A stretch of 32,980 bases of DNA, taken from positions 1 through 32,980 of IMG/VR virus record IMGVR_UViG_3300032294_000246; one strand, written 5' to 3'. A program made the translations under genes and the position numbers. The notes under the pieces were generated by a model. The model had not been told where the DNA came from. It saw nothing but the letters and a program-made list of their open reading frames with translations, and ran no database searches. The DNA is from a virus. Shown in pieces: positions 10,601 through 18,994 of this stretch (its first letter is position 1; each line of letters opens with the position of its first letter).

Positions 10601-13600
10601 GTGCTGGATCAGTACGAGAAAGGCAACCTCAAAGGACTGACTGAGGCGCAGATTGAAGCTGCCGAGATGCTTGAGGATTTGATGGACCGTGCGAGTGACA
10701 CGTTGGGGGACAGCTACCCCGATGCATTTGAGAACTTGCTTGAGTTTGTGTCTTACGCGTTGACAGATAAGTTCTTCCAAGAAGCTTTGGATAACGTCAG
10801 ATTGGACGTTAAACAAGGGAACAAGATAGTCACCTTTCCGACCATCCTGCCGGAAACAAAATCAGCGTGGTCGGAGTTTATGAAAGGCGTACTGAACGTC
10901 CTTGGCCTGACCAAGAAGATGTTTCAGGGACAGGAAACCAACTACAACGCGCGCAATGCGTTGCTTGAAGTCTTCCAAGCGTTTGAAACAATTGCTGCTC
11001 CATCCACAGAGCGGATTGAACGCGCCCCACTTCCCGCTAAGCGCGTGAAAGCACCAGAACTTCCCGAAAGTGTTCAAAAGACAGTCTCGCGCAGTCCTCT
11101 GCCGTCTACGCCAAAACTTAACACGATCATTGGCACGCTCACAACATACCAAGGTCGCGGCAACATCCTTAAATACGCTGTCAATGAGCGCATCATGCTC
11201 AAGCGGTGGCAAGATGGTTTGAGCAAAGCCGGAAAGATTATGTTCGGCACGGAAAAATCAAATGCCGTGTACGCCGCTGTCCTGCGTTCTACTGGTATGT
11301 CTGTTGACTTGTTCAAAGAGTACGGTCAACAAATTATGGAAGACGTTCAGCAGGGTGTGATTAACTACGCCAAAGCCGTAGGGACTGACGGCTCTGAAGC
11401 CCTTCAACGTATTGGTACTGTGATGATTGCTCTTCATGAGCCTGAGCGCCGTCAGACGTTGTTTAACATGTACGTGCCACTGCAAAACACGACTGTTGAT
11501 GTTAAGTACCCAGACGGCAAGACTCGGAGTGTGGTTCCAGCACAGGTACGCAAAGACATTTTCCGAGTGTTGGACCAGAACACAAAACTTGCTCCGGCTG
11601 ACATAAAGTACATGCAAGACCTGATGGATACTTTGGTAAAAGATCACGTTGACCCTAACGGGTTCTCCGGTCTTGATCCTACGCAGTCGGAAAAACGTTT
11701 CCAGAAAAAGACTGACATCAAAGACGGCGCGTACAACGTAGCTGGCCAGTCTTCGGAAGCCGAAATGAAAGAAGTGCTGGACACGATGTATTCCCCTGAT
11801 AGCGCGGGATACAAAGAACTCAACAAGGTGGTTGAGGCGCTCAAAAAAGCTCAAAAAGCTTCTCAGCGCATGAACAAGATGGCCAACTATTGGACCCAGC
11901 CAGTGGACAACCGTGTTGAATTCTACGGCTGGCAAAACTACACCCCGCTTCGCGGTAAATTAGGTCTTGGAACTAGCGGACAAAACGACCGTATAGAAAG
12001 CCAAATTGAACCTATGCAGCTAAGCACGCGCATGTCCCAATACGAAAAAGGCTTCTTTGGTCGTGAATCCGAGCCAGACAACACTGTGCTGTTGGTCATG
12101 TCCGATATGGCTAAAGCTGCCATGCGTAACGGCATCCGTGAAATTACCAAAAGCACAGTCAATGCCATCAACGATAAGCTGATGGACGGGAATACAAGTA
12201 AGGTCATCAAGTTTGAAGATCGACATAACTTTGAGCCTGACGTGGAACAGAAGACTATCTTCCACTACGAGCCCAATGGTGACATCCGTGTCGTAAAGAT
12301 TGCCGACGGACAATTGGCTGAGGCTATCAAGGGCACGTTCAAAAAATCCAACCCTCTGATTGATATTCCCGGAACGCTCACTTCGTTCATGGGTAAGACT
12401 CACACACGTTACAACTTGTCGTTTGCACCAGTAGACTTTGTTCGCAACGTGCTGACCAACACCGGACTCATAGGGTTCGACATGGGACCAAAGGCAAGTG
12501 CGAAGTATCTTGCAAACATTGCTGGTGCCGTAGTAACGGGAGGCCTGCGTAAATCGTGGACCGCTGGCAGTTTGTATGAATCGGGTAGCATGACTGAACT
12601 CGAAAAGCTCGCGGGTGATAACAAGCCGTACGAACAGCTTACTTCTACCCAACAGTACTATCGTGACGTTCTCGATTACATCCAAGGCGGCGGCAAGATT
12701 TCGTATCTGAAAGGCATTTCCAGCAAGTCACTGCAGGAAGAAGTTGAAGCGCAAATGAGGAATTTTGGGTTTCTGAAAGAGCCCAAGACAGTTGAGAAAT
12801 TCCTCAACAAGTACACCGACATGTTTGAGTTGGCTACCCGTGTTGAAGCGTTCAGGATTAGCCGCAGTGATAAATATGCCGAACTTGTAAAAGAGAAAGC
12901 CCCGAAGACACAAGCTGAAAAAGATGCGTTGCGTTCCGATGCGGCTTCGTATGCGATCTATTACACCAAAGACCTCGCTAACTTTGAACAGACAGGTAAG
13001 TGGGGTAACGCGCTGGCTGCATGGTTTATGTTCTGGCGTCCCGCTGCTACGGGCGCGTATCGGGCTATTGAATCTGTGGCTCCGATGTTCCAAGACGCGG
13101 ACTACACGATGAAGCTTCAACTGCCACGGTCTGTATGGGACCCAGAAAGCAAGAAGTACGATCCGCAAGCGGTGAAGAAATTCAAAGAACGCCATGCCGA
13201 GCAAAAGAAAAACGCCATGATCATGGTTGGACTCTTAGGCACGATGGGCGTAGCGGTGTATTCAATGGCCGCTGCCTTGTCTGACGACGACGATATGGGC
13301 CGTAATAAAGCTCTGGTGGATGACCCAGCGCAGTGGACTCGCTATGCGCGTTTCCATATTCCGGGCTTTGAAAATCCGATTCGTATACCGTGGGGATTTG
13401 GTCCCGGCGCGTTTGCATCTGCTGGCGCTCAGTTGGCTATGGTGGCGCAAGGCGCTTCCACATGGAAAGAAGCGCTCGTGAACATCTGGCACGTTGCTTC
13501 GGATTCTTTCCTGCCTCTGCCGTTCTCCAAAACCGACCCAACAGATAACCTTGCGGTCTGGATGATCGACAGCTTGACTCCAGCGCCTCTTCGTCCGTTG

Positions 13601-14242
13601 GTGCAGTTTACTCTCAACGTAGACGGGTTGGGTCGGCGCATCTACAACGACACGCAGTCCAAGTACAGCAACGTGTTTGTTGCTGGGTTCAACATCCCCG
13701 AGATATACAAGGACGTTGCGCAGTTGATGTATGAAGTGACAGACGGCGGAGTGGAAGTTGAACCTAACAGCCTATACTTCTTTGCGACAAACTACGCTGA
13801 CGGGATTGTGCGTCCGCTTGTCACAATGTCCAACTTGGCGATGGTTGCTTACGGCAGCAAAGACTTTGACTCAAAGACTGACTTGCCAATCATAGGTGGG
13901 TTTGTTGGCGCTAAGGCTAACGTAGACGGCAAACAGTTTGCGAAAGCGGAAAAAGAAGTGCTTGCGCTACGCACTCGGGTCAATACTCTGAGGGATAACT
14001 TCCCAGAACGTTACGTTGATTTCATCGACAAGAACCCGATGGCCGAAGCCATCATTGCTGAATACGACAAGAACGTAAACGGCGAGTTGAAAAAGCTCCG
14101 TTCTGAGATGAAAGAGATCAGCCGTATGCGTGACCTCACTCCTAAAGAACGTAACGACATCCGCAAAGAAATTCTGTTGATGCAGAATCTAGAAAAACGG
14201 ATGATGCTGGATACGTTCGAGGCATACGGTATGAAGCCCTAA
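7658..14242 (+). CDS. Giant polyvalent virion protein with HExxH metallopeptidase-like domain
   Basis: This 2194-aa protein has at its N-terminus two short tandem repeats ending in LVDGKWVP and LVNNRWLV. Next come an Ala/Gly-rich helical region with hydrophobic stretches (about 150-350) and a Thr/Glu/Pro-rich linker (about 365-585). A metallopeptidase-like site follows: H972-E973-F-V-H976, with E1029 in LLEFVSYAL as a plausible third zinc ligand. The C-terminal third includes FWRPAATGAYRAIESVAP and a membrane-like segment at about 1852-1875 followed by four Asp, like large polyvalent protein-associated domain 38 (LPD38) as I recall it. Such proteins are thought to be packaged and delivered into the host. 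No lysozyme or polymerase motif was found. The gene ends the left arm and overlaps a convergent gene by 4 bases. Confidence 0.82.
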   Translation: MAIQTATNPQTGETVVLVDGKWVPADQTATNDKGQKAYLVNNRWLVDQPAAPTSKERTTGEAFKDVGAGIVSGVGSVVQLPGQLYGLATGDFSKTGALGLGEDITKFGEEMKSAGLKAREAERNRKVQEAEKQGQFAAFKAALGETITDPGLLTSFLAEQVPQLIPMILAGGGAGYIAKRGVMSEAAARGAAQEAAKRLASQKAVKAGTTAAIQTGAVMQGTDIGAGAYDEIFKELTDSGMSPERAAAETINKARAAGVAGYGLSILANRYLPGGKALEEVLAGKKLAGGRIGTGVVTGLKEIPGENIEEVGGRIAQNIAAQQAGLDRDLLAGTGQTAAMATLGAAGMGGGAGLLAGRRAPPKDVLQDTTQTETEQKPEAPQTPAEESTTKQPETDLFKELILGEKTAAKETEPTTVEELRAAYEAGVARESELRNKPKGTKTREEQVELQALHQKNRALKKKLDDAIAQTTTQGATDVARPDTEPSGVGTTVSAPAADELSTTERLEGTERDGVVPTGSDAAVSTTGEGTTAPAVTPPAETVTPSTTGETLGTETAETVKTETQGQKAAAAPAVTEPRQELLNKRKAQAEALGIDLRDIQQSEIDEQVAETEKRIGQKFNEERKSVVYDEDAQNFIEEAEKGNLSPQFGWEGDKLGAFEEMLERNGVDSESVLKREQDTDVVPEAERAAQLKAALDALNAKREQLREWDRLTADQKRVYLDNLTTNELGQITPLGRQKALEALNRYTARKERTTTGEVKGNREEGLYETQRTAYNKKTGLSLPPYSELTADEKAKFKQDLKYRKKDGKTIDPTVENIDEAFNNLARSVSERRGVQRTDEKAAQQEAELKSYKRAQSEIAAAQEQRKQNQRKTEEGEGPTSPVERIKRNAFIPSKAAEQVKAGNTENVLNYLRTQAKNKLHRAIAQVISNLNLKTKIKYVDKLPKGRLAEYDPKTDTILVTAEGLTDEILLHEFVHAATIKVLDQYEKGNLKGLTEAQIEAAEMLEDLMDRASDTLGDSYPDAFENLLEFVSYALTDKFFQEALDNVRLDVKQGNKIVTFPTILPETKSAWSEFMKGVLNVLGLTKKMFQGQETNYNARNALLEVFQAFETIAAPSTERIERAPLPAKRVKAPELPESVQKTVSRSPLPSTPKLNTIIGTLTTYQGRGNILKYAVNERIMLKRWQDGLSKAGKIMFGTEKSNAVYAAVLRSTGMSVDLFKEYGQQIMEDVQQGVINYAKAVGTDGSEALQRIGTVMIALHEPERRQTLFNMYVPLQNTTVDVKYPDGKTRSVVPAQVRKDIFRVLDQNTKLAPADIKYMQDLMDTLVKDHVDPNGFSGLDPTQSEKRFQKKTDIKDGAYNVAGQSSEAEMKEVLDTMYSPDSAGYKELNKVVEALKKAQKASQRMNKMANYWTQPVDNRVEFYGWQNYTPLRGKLGLGTSGQNDRIESQIEPMQLSTRMSQYEKGFFGRESEPDNTVLLVMSDMAKAAMRNGIREITKSTVNAINDKLMDGNTSKVIKFEDRHNFEPDVEQKTIFHYEPNGDIRVVKIADGQLAEAIKGTFKKSNPLIDIPGTLTSFMGKTHTRYNLSFAPVDFVRNVLTNTGLIGFDMGPKASAKYLANIAGAVVTGGLRKSWTAGSLYESGSMTELEKLAGDNKPYEQLTSTQQYYRDVLDYIQGGGKISYLKGISSKSLQEEVEAQMRNFGFLKEPKTVEKFLNKYTDMFELATRVEAFRISRSDKYAELVKEKAPKTQAEKDALRSDAASYAIYYTKDLANFEQTGKWGNALAAWFMFWRPAATGAYRAIESVAPMFQDADYTMKLQLPRSVWDPESKKYDPQAVKKFKERHAEQKKNAMIMVGLLGTMGVAVYSMAAALSDDDDMGRNKALVDDPAQWTRYARFHIPGFENPIRIPWGFGPGAFASAGAQLAMVAQGASTWKEALVNIWHVASDSFLPLPFSKTDPTDNLAVWMIDSLTPAPLRPLVQFTLNVDGLGRRIYNDTQSKYSNVFVAGFNIPEIYKDVAQLMYEVTDGGVEVEPNSLYFFATNYADGIVRPLVTMSNLAMVAYGSKDFDSKTDLPIIGGFVGAKANVDGKQFAKAEKEVLALRTRVNTLRDNFPERYVDFIDKNPMAEAIIAEYDKNVNGELKKLRSEMKEISRMRDLTPKERNDIRKEILLMQNLEKRMMLDTFEAYGMKP

Positions 14243-14460
14243 CCGATGCGCCACGCCCTGACACCGAGAACACCTTTCTCGTGTCGGGGGTAGGCTTTCA
14301 TCTTGACTTTAACTTTCTTTGAAGTCACATCAATGATGTAGACCATGTGGGTAGGGCGCATCGTCGGCACAAAGAAACTGTCCCCTACGTTCATAAACTC
14401 GTAGGGGAACACCCACTCAGGCTCATCTACTGGCGCTGGTTCAGTCGGCTTTTTGCTCAT
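14239..14460 (-). CDS. Small conserved phage protein
   Basis: This 73-aa protein is the last gene of the right arm. I chose the ATG encoding MSKKP. A TTG two codons further upstream is possible. Its start lies inside the 3' end of the primase-helicase gene (20-base overlap), suggesting coupled translation. The core YEFMNVGDSFFVPT followed by a basic strand and GVLGVRAWRI resembles a small phage protein family I have seen in other genomes, function unknown. The basic, strand-rich composition would suit nucleic acid binding, but there is no recognised motif. The 3' end overlaps the opposing giant virion gene by 4 bases. Confidence 0.75.
   Translation of the reverse strand: MSKKPTEPAPVDEPEWVFPYEFMNVGDSFFVPTMRPTHMVYIIDVTSKKVKVKMKAYPRHEKGVLGVRAWRIG
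14260..14285. terminator. Possible hairpin at the convergent junction
   Basis: GACAC-C-GAGAA pairs with TTCTC-GTGTC (10 bp with one bulged C, 5-base loop) beginning 18 bases after the stop of the giant + strand gene. There is no T-run, so an intrinsic terminator is not convincing. It also lies inside the 3' end of the minus strand gene, so the pairing could be fortuitous. Confidence 0.25.
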
Positions 14461-17311
14461 CTGCAATGATCTCTTTGGGGAACAAGTGAGAGATGTCCGA
14501 TTGAATCATGTACGCCTGTACGTTGGTACTGCCTACCGCATCGTTCCAGCCCGAGGCCATTTGCTTGCGAATCTTGCCGAGCAAAACACCCGAGTCCGAT
14601 AGGCGCTTCTCAAAGTCTTTGATACCCAGCTTGATCTCATGCAGGTACTGCTTGAACGCAGACGTAGAGATGTAGATGTGACTGCTGTCCACCTCAGCCC
14701 TGATATACAGGGGGCCGCGCGGCGTGACTTTGACTTTGTTGTCATGCACTACCAGCATGTTCTGGATGTTCTTGTTGATGAAGTCACCCAACACATCGCC
14801 TCTGTCATCGGCATCCGAGCGTTTCTTACCAGCGATGATGCGCATGAACTCTCTGCCGACAACCTCCATGATGCGGTCTATGTCGAAGTGGAGCATGTCC
14901 ATGTCACGCAAGATGCGCTCAGCAAGCATGACGCCTACGATCAGGTTTGATAGGAAGCGGTATTCACCACTGTTGGTGTATTTGTCAGATACGTGCATGT
15001 GCGCGATCTTGATACGGCGCAAGATTTCCTCTGGCCCAATCTTGAGAATCTCTTGGATGTAGGGCGTACCTGCATGGCCGTAGTTGCTTTTAAGCTGTTC
15101 AAACATCTCAATACCGCGCTCAAGTGTCAACTCATACCCCGGCACATTCGGCTTGGTTATGGTCGGCTCAAGGATACGCATTTCCTCTGCCGTGGTGTTT
15201 GACTTGTAGGTAGAGATGATGTCGATAAGGCTGTTGTTTGATGTGATGATGGTGATCAGGCGCGTGATGAACTCAGACTCGCGTTCTTGGTTGGCTGAAG
15301 ACATCAACCGAATCTTGGGGCGACCAGCAGATGTTTTGTAGACCACATCAGAAGCCACCTTGCCGTCAAGGTTGGTCTGCTCGTCAAGACCGAACGTAAT
15401 ATTCTTTGAGGTAATCATGCGCTGTGTCAGCGCGTTGGGCGTAGCATCGTTGACTGTCAGACTCTCAGGGTTGCCCCAGATACTCATCGCGCCATACAAC
15501 GCGCCTGTCTTACCTGTGCCGGACTCGCCGTAGAGCGACAGCACAATGCCGTTGACGTTGGTGAACTCCATCAATGGTGTGGCGAACCCACAGAGCATGG
15601 CGAACGCGTGGAACTCATAGCCGGGGTCATTGAACAAACGCGCTGACTTCAGCCACTGCTCAAACGTACCCGCTTGCTTGACGTAGCGCACAATGTTCTT
15701 GGCCATCGGGGAGGGAGGGCAGTGCCGTATCTCATTCGCAAAAATCTCGCTTGTTCCGAGTACGAACGATTTGTGGTCTTCTGTCCACCCCTGCTGTATA
15801 CGCATGATGTCTGCTCTCTTTGTCTGGATTAGATAGCTGGCCCACTTCATCAGGTAGCTGGCCAACTTTGGAGCGTTTGCTGGTTCAAATGTGACGCTGT
15901 TTGATGCAAGAATTGCTTTGAGTCTGTCGGGCGTTGTTACATCTTTCAGAGGCAAAAGAAATTCTCTGGTGGCGTCATGTGGGAGTACAAGGCGCATGAT
16001 CAAGCATTCGCCGTCATGGGGGCTGTACAAGCGCTGTGTCGGATACAGATCGTTCGGCACAAGCATCTCGGGATCGTGAGGAATCTTTTTCCCGTCCTTG
16101 GTGATCCTTGGTGGGGGTTGATAGTACACACCACCGTTGATTGGTCGGAAGTATGGTGCGATGAAGTCTGGGAAGACTAGAACATCTTTGGTATCCTCGT
16201 TGGCCCGTACTGGCTCCGCTTCTTTTTCGGGTGTGAGTTCTGGTTCTGGTTCAGTGTGGACTGGCTCGTCTGGCTTGGCGAGTTTGAGGCTTCGGGCAAG
16301 CATGATGGGTCCTGCTTTTCCGAGTCGTCCCCGGTGTGGGCATCCGTTGCATCCTGCTGAGTTCTCTCGTTCAAAAGCAGTGCAACTGTGGGACCATGCG
16401 GCTTCTTTAAGGGACTGGGCTGCTTTTCGTTCTGTGGCTTCTTCGGTGTAACCGGAGTGGTCTTCGGATAATTTATGTATGGCTGAAGCGCCATCAATAC
16501 ACCGAGCGGCGACAGATATTCCAGCGTACCACAGCGGCTCTGGACAACTAGCGGCGTTGACGATGATTTGTCTAATCTGTTCACAGCCGTTTCCTTCAAG
16601 ACTGGCTAAGGCCAGCTTCTCAAATACATATTCGTAATTGCCGTTCATCTTGTCGAACAGCGCTTTGGTTTCGTCGTCGAGTCCTTTTTCAACCTGAGTA
16701 AGATCGAACGGCTTATCAACTGTGCCAAGAAGTTCTTCGTACATGCTGAACGGATTAGGTTCAGCGTCCTGAATCACCTGAACAGGCAGTGGCTCACCTT
16801 TCAGATTGCGTGTACCGGGGCAGCGCAGAATCCGTGCGGCGTCTGCTGTTACAACCTCGTCTATGTGGAGGTCGTTGTCCAAACAGAACTGCTTGAACTT
16901 CTCGGCGTAGGGCTTCCACGTCTCAGCTTCGATTTCTTCGTTGAAGGGCCAGTAGGCATGGATGCCCCTGCCTGAGTTCACCATGATCGGCTGAGGCAAA
17001 GAAGTTCGTGTCAGGAAGGTGTGAAGCGCTATCAGGCCGTCTTCCCATGTGGCGTATGGCTTGCCTTCACCACAGTCAAGGTCAATGAAGAATGACTTTA
17101 GGTAGAGACAGGCGTTCGCCTTCCTTTGATAACCTTCAAATGTCCCAAGCGCAAAAAATGTGTTGTAGTCGTCTCTATCAAACGCTTCCATCTGATTGAT
17201 GGCCTCGTCGATGTAACCAAAGAACTTAGGCCGTACAGCCCCGTCTTTGATACCCACCACACAAATGTTGCCCTGCGTAGGTAATACTTTCTCAAAAAAT
17301 TGTTGGTTCAT
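14441..17311 (-). CDS. Primase-helicase: AEP-type primase with DUF927-like ATPase
   Basis: This 956-aa protein joins a primase to an ATPase. The N-terminal part fits the archaeo-eukaryotic primase fold: motif I FFIDLD with D77 and D79, motif II SGRGIHAYW with H118, and RCPGTRNLK at 163-171. A Cys cluster (C310, C321, C324, H326) resembles a small zinc site. The C-terminal half has Walker A GESGTGKT (595-602) and a Walker B-like FGLDEQ (640-645), as in DUF927/D5-like helicases. It probably makes primers and unwinds the phage fork together with the family A polymerase encoded upstream. No strong ribosome binding site precedes the ATG, and a 7-bp GC hairpin lies in the short gap before the gene. 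The fusion of both activities is common in mobile elements. Confidence 0.85.
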   Translation of the reverse strand: MNQQFFEKVLPTQGNICVVGIKDGAVRPKFFGYIDEAINQMEAFDRDDYNTFFALGTFEGYQRKANACLYLKSFFIDLDCGEGKPYATWEDGLIALHTFLTRTSLPQPIMVNSGRGIHAYWPFNEEIEAETWKPYAEKFKQFCLDNDLHIDEVVTADAARILRCPGTRNLKGEPLPVQVIQDAEPNPFSMYEELLGTVDKPFDLTQVEKGLDDETKALFDKMNGNYEYVFEKLALASLEGNGCEQIRQIIVNAASCPEPLWYAGISVAARCIDGASAIHKLSEDHSGYTEEATERKAAQSLKEAAWSHSCTAFERENSAGCNGCPHRGRLGKAGPIMLARSLKLAKPDEPVHTEPEPELTPEKEAEPVRANEDTKDVLVFPDFIAPYFRPINGGVYYQPPPRITKDGKKIPHDPEMLVPNDLYPTQRLYSPHDGECLIMRLVLPHDATREFLLPLKDVTTPDRLKAILASNSVTFEPANAPKLASYLMKWASYLIQTKRADIMRIQQGWTEDHKSFVLGTSEIFANEIRHCPPSPMAKNIVRYVKQAGTFEQWLKSARLFNDPGYEFHAFAMLCGFATPLMEFTNVNGIVLSLYGESGTGKTGALYGAMSIWGNPESLTVNDATPNALTQRMITSKNITFGLDEQTNLDGKVASDVVYKTSAGRPKIRLMSSANQERESEFITRLITIITSNNSLIDIISTYKSNTTAEEMRILEPTITKPNVPGYELTLERGIEMFEQLKSNYGHAGTPYIQEILKIGPEEILRRIKIAHMHVSDKYTNSGEYRFLSNLIVGVMLAERILRDMDMLHFDIDRIMEVVGREFMRIIAGKKRSDADDRGDVLGDFINKNIQNMLVVHDNKVKVTPRGPLYIRAEVDSSHIYISTSAFKQYLHEIKLGIKDFEKRLSDSGVLLGKIRKQMASGWNDAVGSTNVQAYMIQSDISHLFPKEIIADEQKAD

Positions 17312-17328
17312 GATCGCAGAGACAATTA

Positions 17329-17347
17329 AGCGGGGACCAGCCCCGCT
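17329..17347 (-). terminator. GC-rich hairpin between the HTH gene and the primase gene
   Basis: AGCGGGG and CCCCGCT form a perfect 7-bp stem with a 5-base loop in the 53-base gap between two minus strand genes. In the minus strand transcript it is followed by TTAATTGT, which is only weakly U-rich. It could be a leaky terminator, an attenuator, or an mRNA-end stabiliser. Confidence 0.45.
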
Positions 17348-17364
17348 GTTACGACAGTGGCTGT

Positions 17365-17694
17365 TTAGGCCGCGCTTTTATCCGCATGAATAGGCCGACC
17401 AGCAAAGTCTTCGGCATACTCCTGCGTTTCTTTCAGGGTAGGCTTAGGTAGCACCCCCAAACGGATTTCTTCCTCCAAGAAATTAATGAACTGTTCGAGT
17501 TGCCCTGTCCTAGATTTCCGAATGACGCCACCACGAAACCAAGTGTGCAGTGTCATGCGTGAAACTTTCAGCATAGGGGCGGCGTAAGATGCGGGAAGCC
17601 CTGCCTTGAGGCAAGTACGGGCAAGAGAGATGCCAAGACTCTTCTCGGCATTCTCTATGCTATCCAGCAGTTGAGGGCTGAACTTCCGTGGCAT
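17365..17694 (-). CDS. Small helix-turn-helix DNA-binding protein
   Basis: This 109-aa protein has a helix-turn-helix-like stretch at about residues 30-60. PASYAAPMLKVSRMTLHTWF fits the pattern of a first helix, a turn and a recognition helix ending in an aromatic residue, followed by RGGVIRK. The N-terminus is basic and a helical acidic segment follows. It starts directly after the stop of the 288-aa gene upstream, so it relies on coupled translation. It may regulate phage transcription or take part in replication initiation next to the primase gene. It is too short to be a full repressor of the CI type and no dimer or protease domain is visible. Confidence 0.75.
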   Translation of the reverse strand: MPRKFSPQLLDSIENAEKSLGISLARTCLKAGLPASYAAPMLKVSRMTLHTWFRGGVIRKSRTGQLEQFINFLEEEIRLGVLPKPTLKETQEYAEDFAGRPIHADKSAA

Positions 17695-18561
17695 TTACTT
17701 CTTGGCCCACTTTTTCACGATGTCGCTCACATCATCAGCAGACTCGGGAGCCGCCTTACGGGCTGTCTCGCGCTTGATTGGCGCTTCGATCACTGTCTCA
17801 TCAGCCGCTGGTTGTGCTGGAGCCTCAGCTTCCTCTTCGCCTTTGTCGGCCTTGTAGACAGTCAGCTTGACTGCGTTCTCGGCTGGCTTGGACTTGCCCT
17901 GACGTTTGACCACTTCATACAACTCATCAGGTACTGCGGCGGCTGGAGAGAACAGCAAGCGCGGCACTGGGTAGTTGATGTCAAACTGCATCTTGGTAAT
18001 CACGCGACCAGCAGACACGTTGTTGTTGGCAAGCATCTGGATGTAGGGGCGGAAGGGCCACCGACCAGATTCTTCTTTACCGAACGCGCTCGTTGCGGGA
18101 AGAACCAACTGATACACGTCACCCTCTGGGTCATTGGGCAACACCACTGCCAAGCGCCAAGACAAGCGGCAAGCAGTTCCCTGACCGCCTTGGCCAGAAC
18201 CTTTAACAGAGTTCGGGCACTCAGCGCATGTGGAAGCGCAAGGCTGTTTGACTTCTGGGTCTGGGGTCTTGGAGTCGTTAGACCAGCAGATGGGAGATGC
18301 TTTCACACCCTTCTTGTATGTCTGTCCGTAGAAGGTGCGGGAGGCTTCGTGCGCCATTTTCACAATGATGACGTTCATCGATGTGTCGGTATTGACACTC
18401 TGCTCTTTGCCACCCACGATCTTGCGGAACACGCGACCCTCGATAGAGATGCGCTTAGTTCCTTGCGTTGCGTTACCAGCAACTGCAAGTGTGTCTTCGT
18501 CAAGACCCTGTGGGAGTGCTACGCCGGAGTTCTGAAAAATTGTTGCGAGTTCGTTGCTCAT
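17695..18561 (-). CDS. Cys-cluster protein, possible single-stranded DNA-binding protein
   Basis: I start this 288-aa protein at the ATG encoding MSNELATIF, which has AAGGA 10 bases upstream. A GTG 10 codons earlier lacks such a site. The centre has C92, then C108, C112, C115 and C131, a zinc-binding arrangement, within a region rich in beta-strands. The last 70 residues are Glu/Ala/Pro-rich and end in a basic DIVKKWAKK. A beta-rich core with an acidic low-complexity tail, placed between replication genes, suggests the phage ssDNA-binding protein. I recognise the family from other phage genomes but recall no tested function. An alternative is a recombination mediator. Confidence 0.72.
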   Translation of the reverse strand: MSNELATIFQNSGVALPQGLDEDTLAVAGNATQGTKRISIEGRVFRKIVGGKEQSVNTDTSMNVIIVKMAHEASRTFYGQTYKKGVKASPICWSNDSKTPDPEVKQPCASTCAECPNSVKGSGQGGQGTACRLSWRLAVVLPNDPEGDVYQLVLPATSAFGKEESGRWPFRPYIQMLANNNVSAGRVITKMQFDINYPVPRLLFSPAAAVPDELYEVVKRQGKSKPAENAVKLTVYKADKGEEEAEAPAQPAADETVIEAPIKRETARKAAPESADDVSDIVKKWAKK

Positions 18562-18574
18562 GATGAGTCTTTCC

Positions 18575-18994
18575 TTAAACTGAAGTTTCACTGGTTGAAG
18601 AAGCCTTGCGCACGACTATGTCAAATTCGCGCAGGGCATTTACGCCGGGAGGCAGACCATCGCCTGATCTCTCTGACATAAATTCTTTGAAATTGCGCTG
18701 GTGGATACGCCGCTCAAGAAGATCAATGGAGCCTTCGCTCTCAACGAACTTTCTGAAGTTGTCCCAGTCAGTGCAAAAATATCTTTCCTTGACCTGTCGA
18801 GTGACAGTGCCGCTTGTTGTTTTAAATCCGTTCTGGTTGTTCTCGTTGCAGATAGCCAAAAGCGCTTCTTTGATTGAGTCCATTGCGTTTTTGAGTTCCT
18901 CGTCTTCAGACTCGTAAGTCGCTTTGAGCGCCTCGCGCATTTTGCGTATCTCAAGATAATCTGATACCAGTTCTTCTGTGTTGTTGATGATCAT
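18575..18994 (-). CDS. Conserved phage protein of the replication block
   Basis: This 139-aa protein starts in an ATGA overlap with the end of the helicase gene and has AGGAG about 9 bases upstream. Residues 1-55 form a charged helix likely to be a coiled coil. The C-terminal half includes GFKTTSGTVTRQVKERYF, a WDNFRKFV segment and LPPGVNALREFDIVVRK, which recur in small phage proteins next to ssDNA-binding-like genes. No catalytic motif is visible. It may be an accessory factor of the helicase or of the neighbouring Cys-cluster protein. Confidence 0.75.
   Translation of the reverse strand: MIINNTEELVSDYLEIRKMREALKATYESEDEELKNAMDSIKEALLAICNENNQNGFKTTSGTVTRQVKERYFCTDWDNFRKFVESEGSIDLLERRIHQRNFKEFMSERSGDGLPPGVNALREFDIVVRKASSTSETSV

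Noticed and set aside
17365-17694. Lysogeny repressor of the CI type
   Set aside because: The protein is too short, has no dimerisation or cleavage domain, and no integrase or attachment site is visible.
17671-18681. Long open frame of 336 codons on the + strand
   Set aside because: It lies opposite the Cys-cluster protein gene and the HTH gene, has a Leu/Cys/His/Trp-rich translation typical of antisense frames, and lacks a ribosome binding site.
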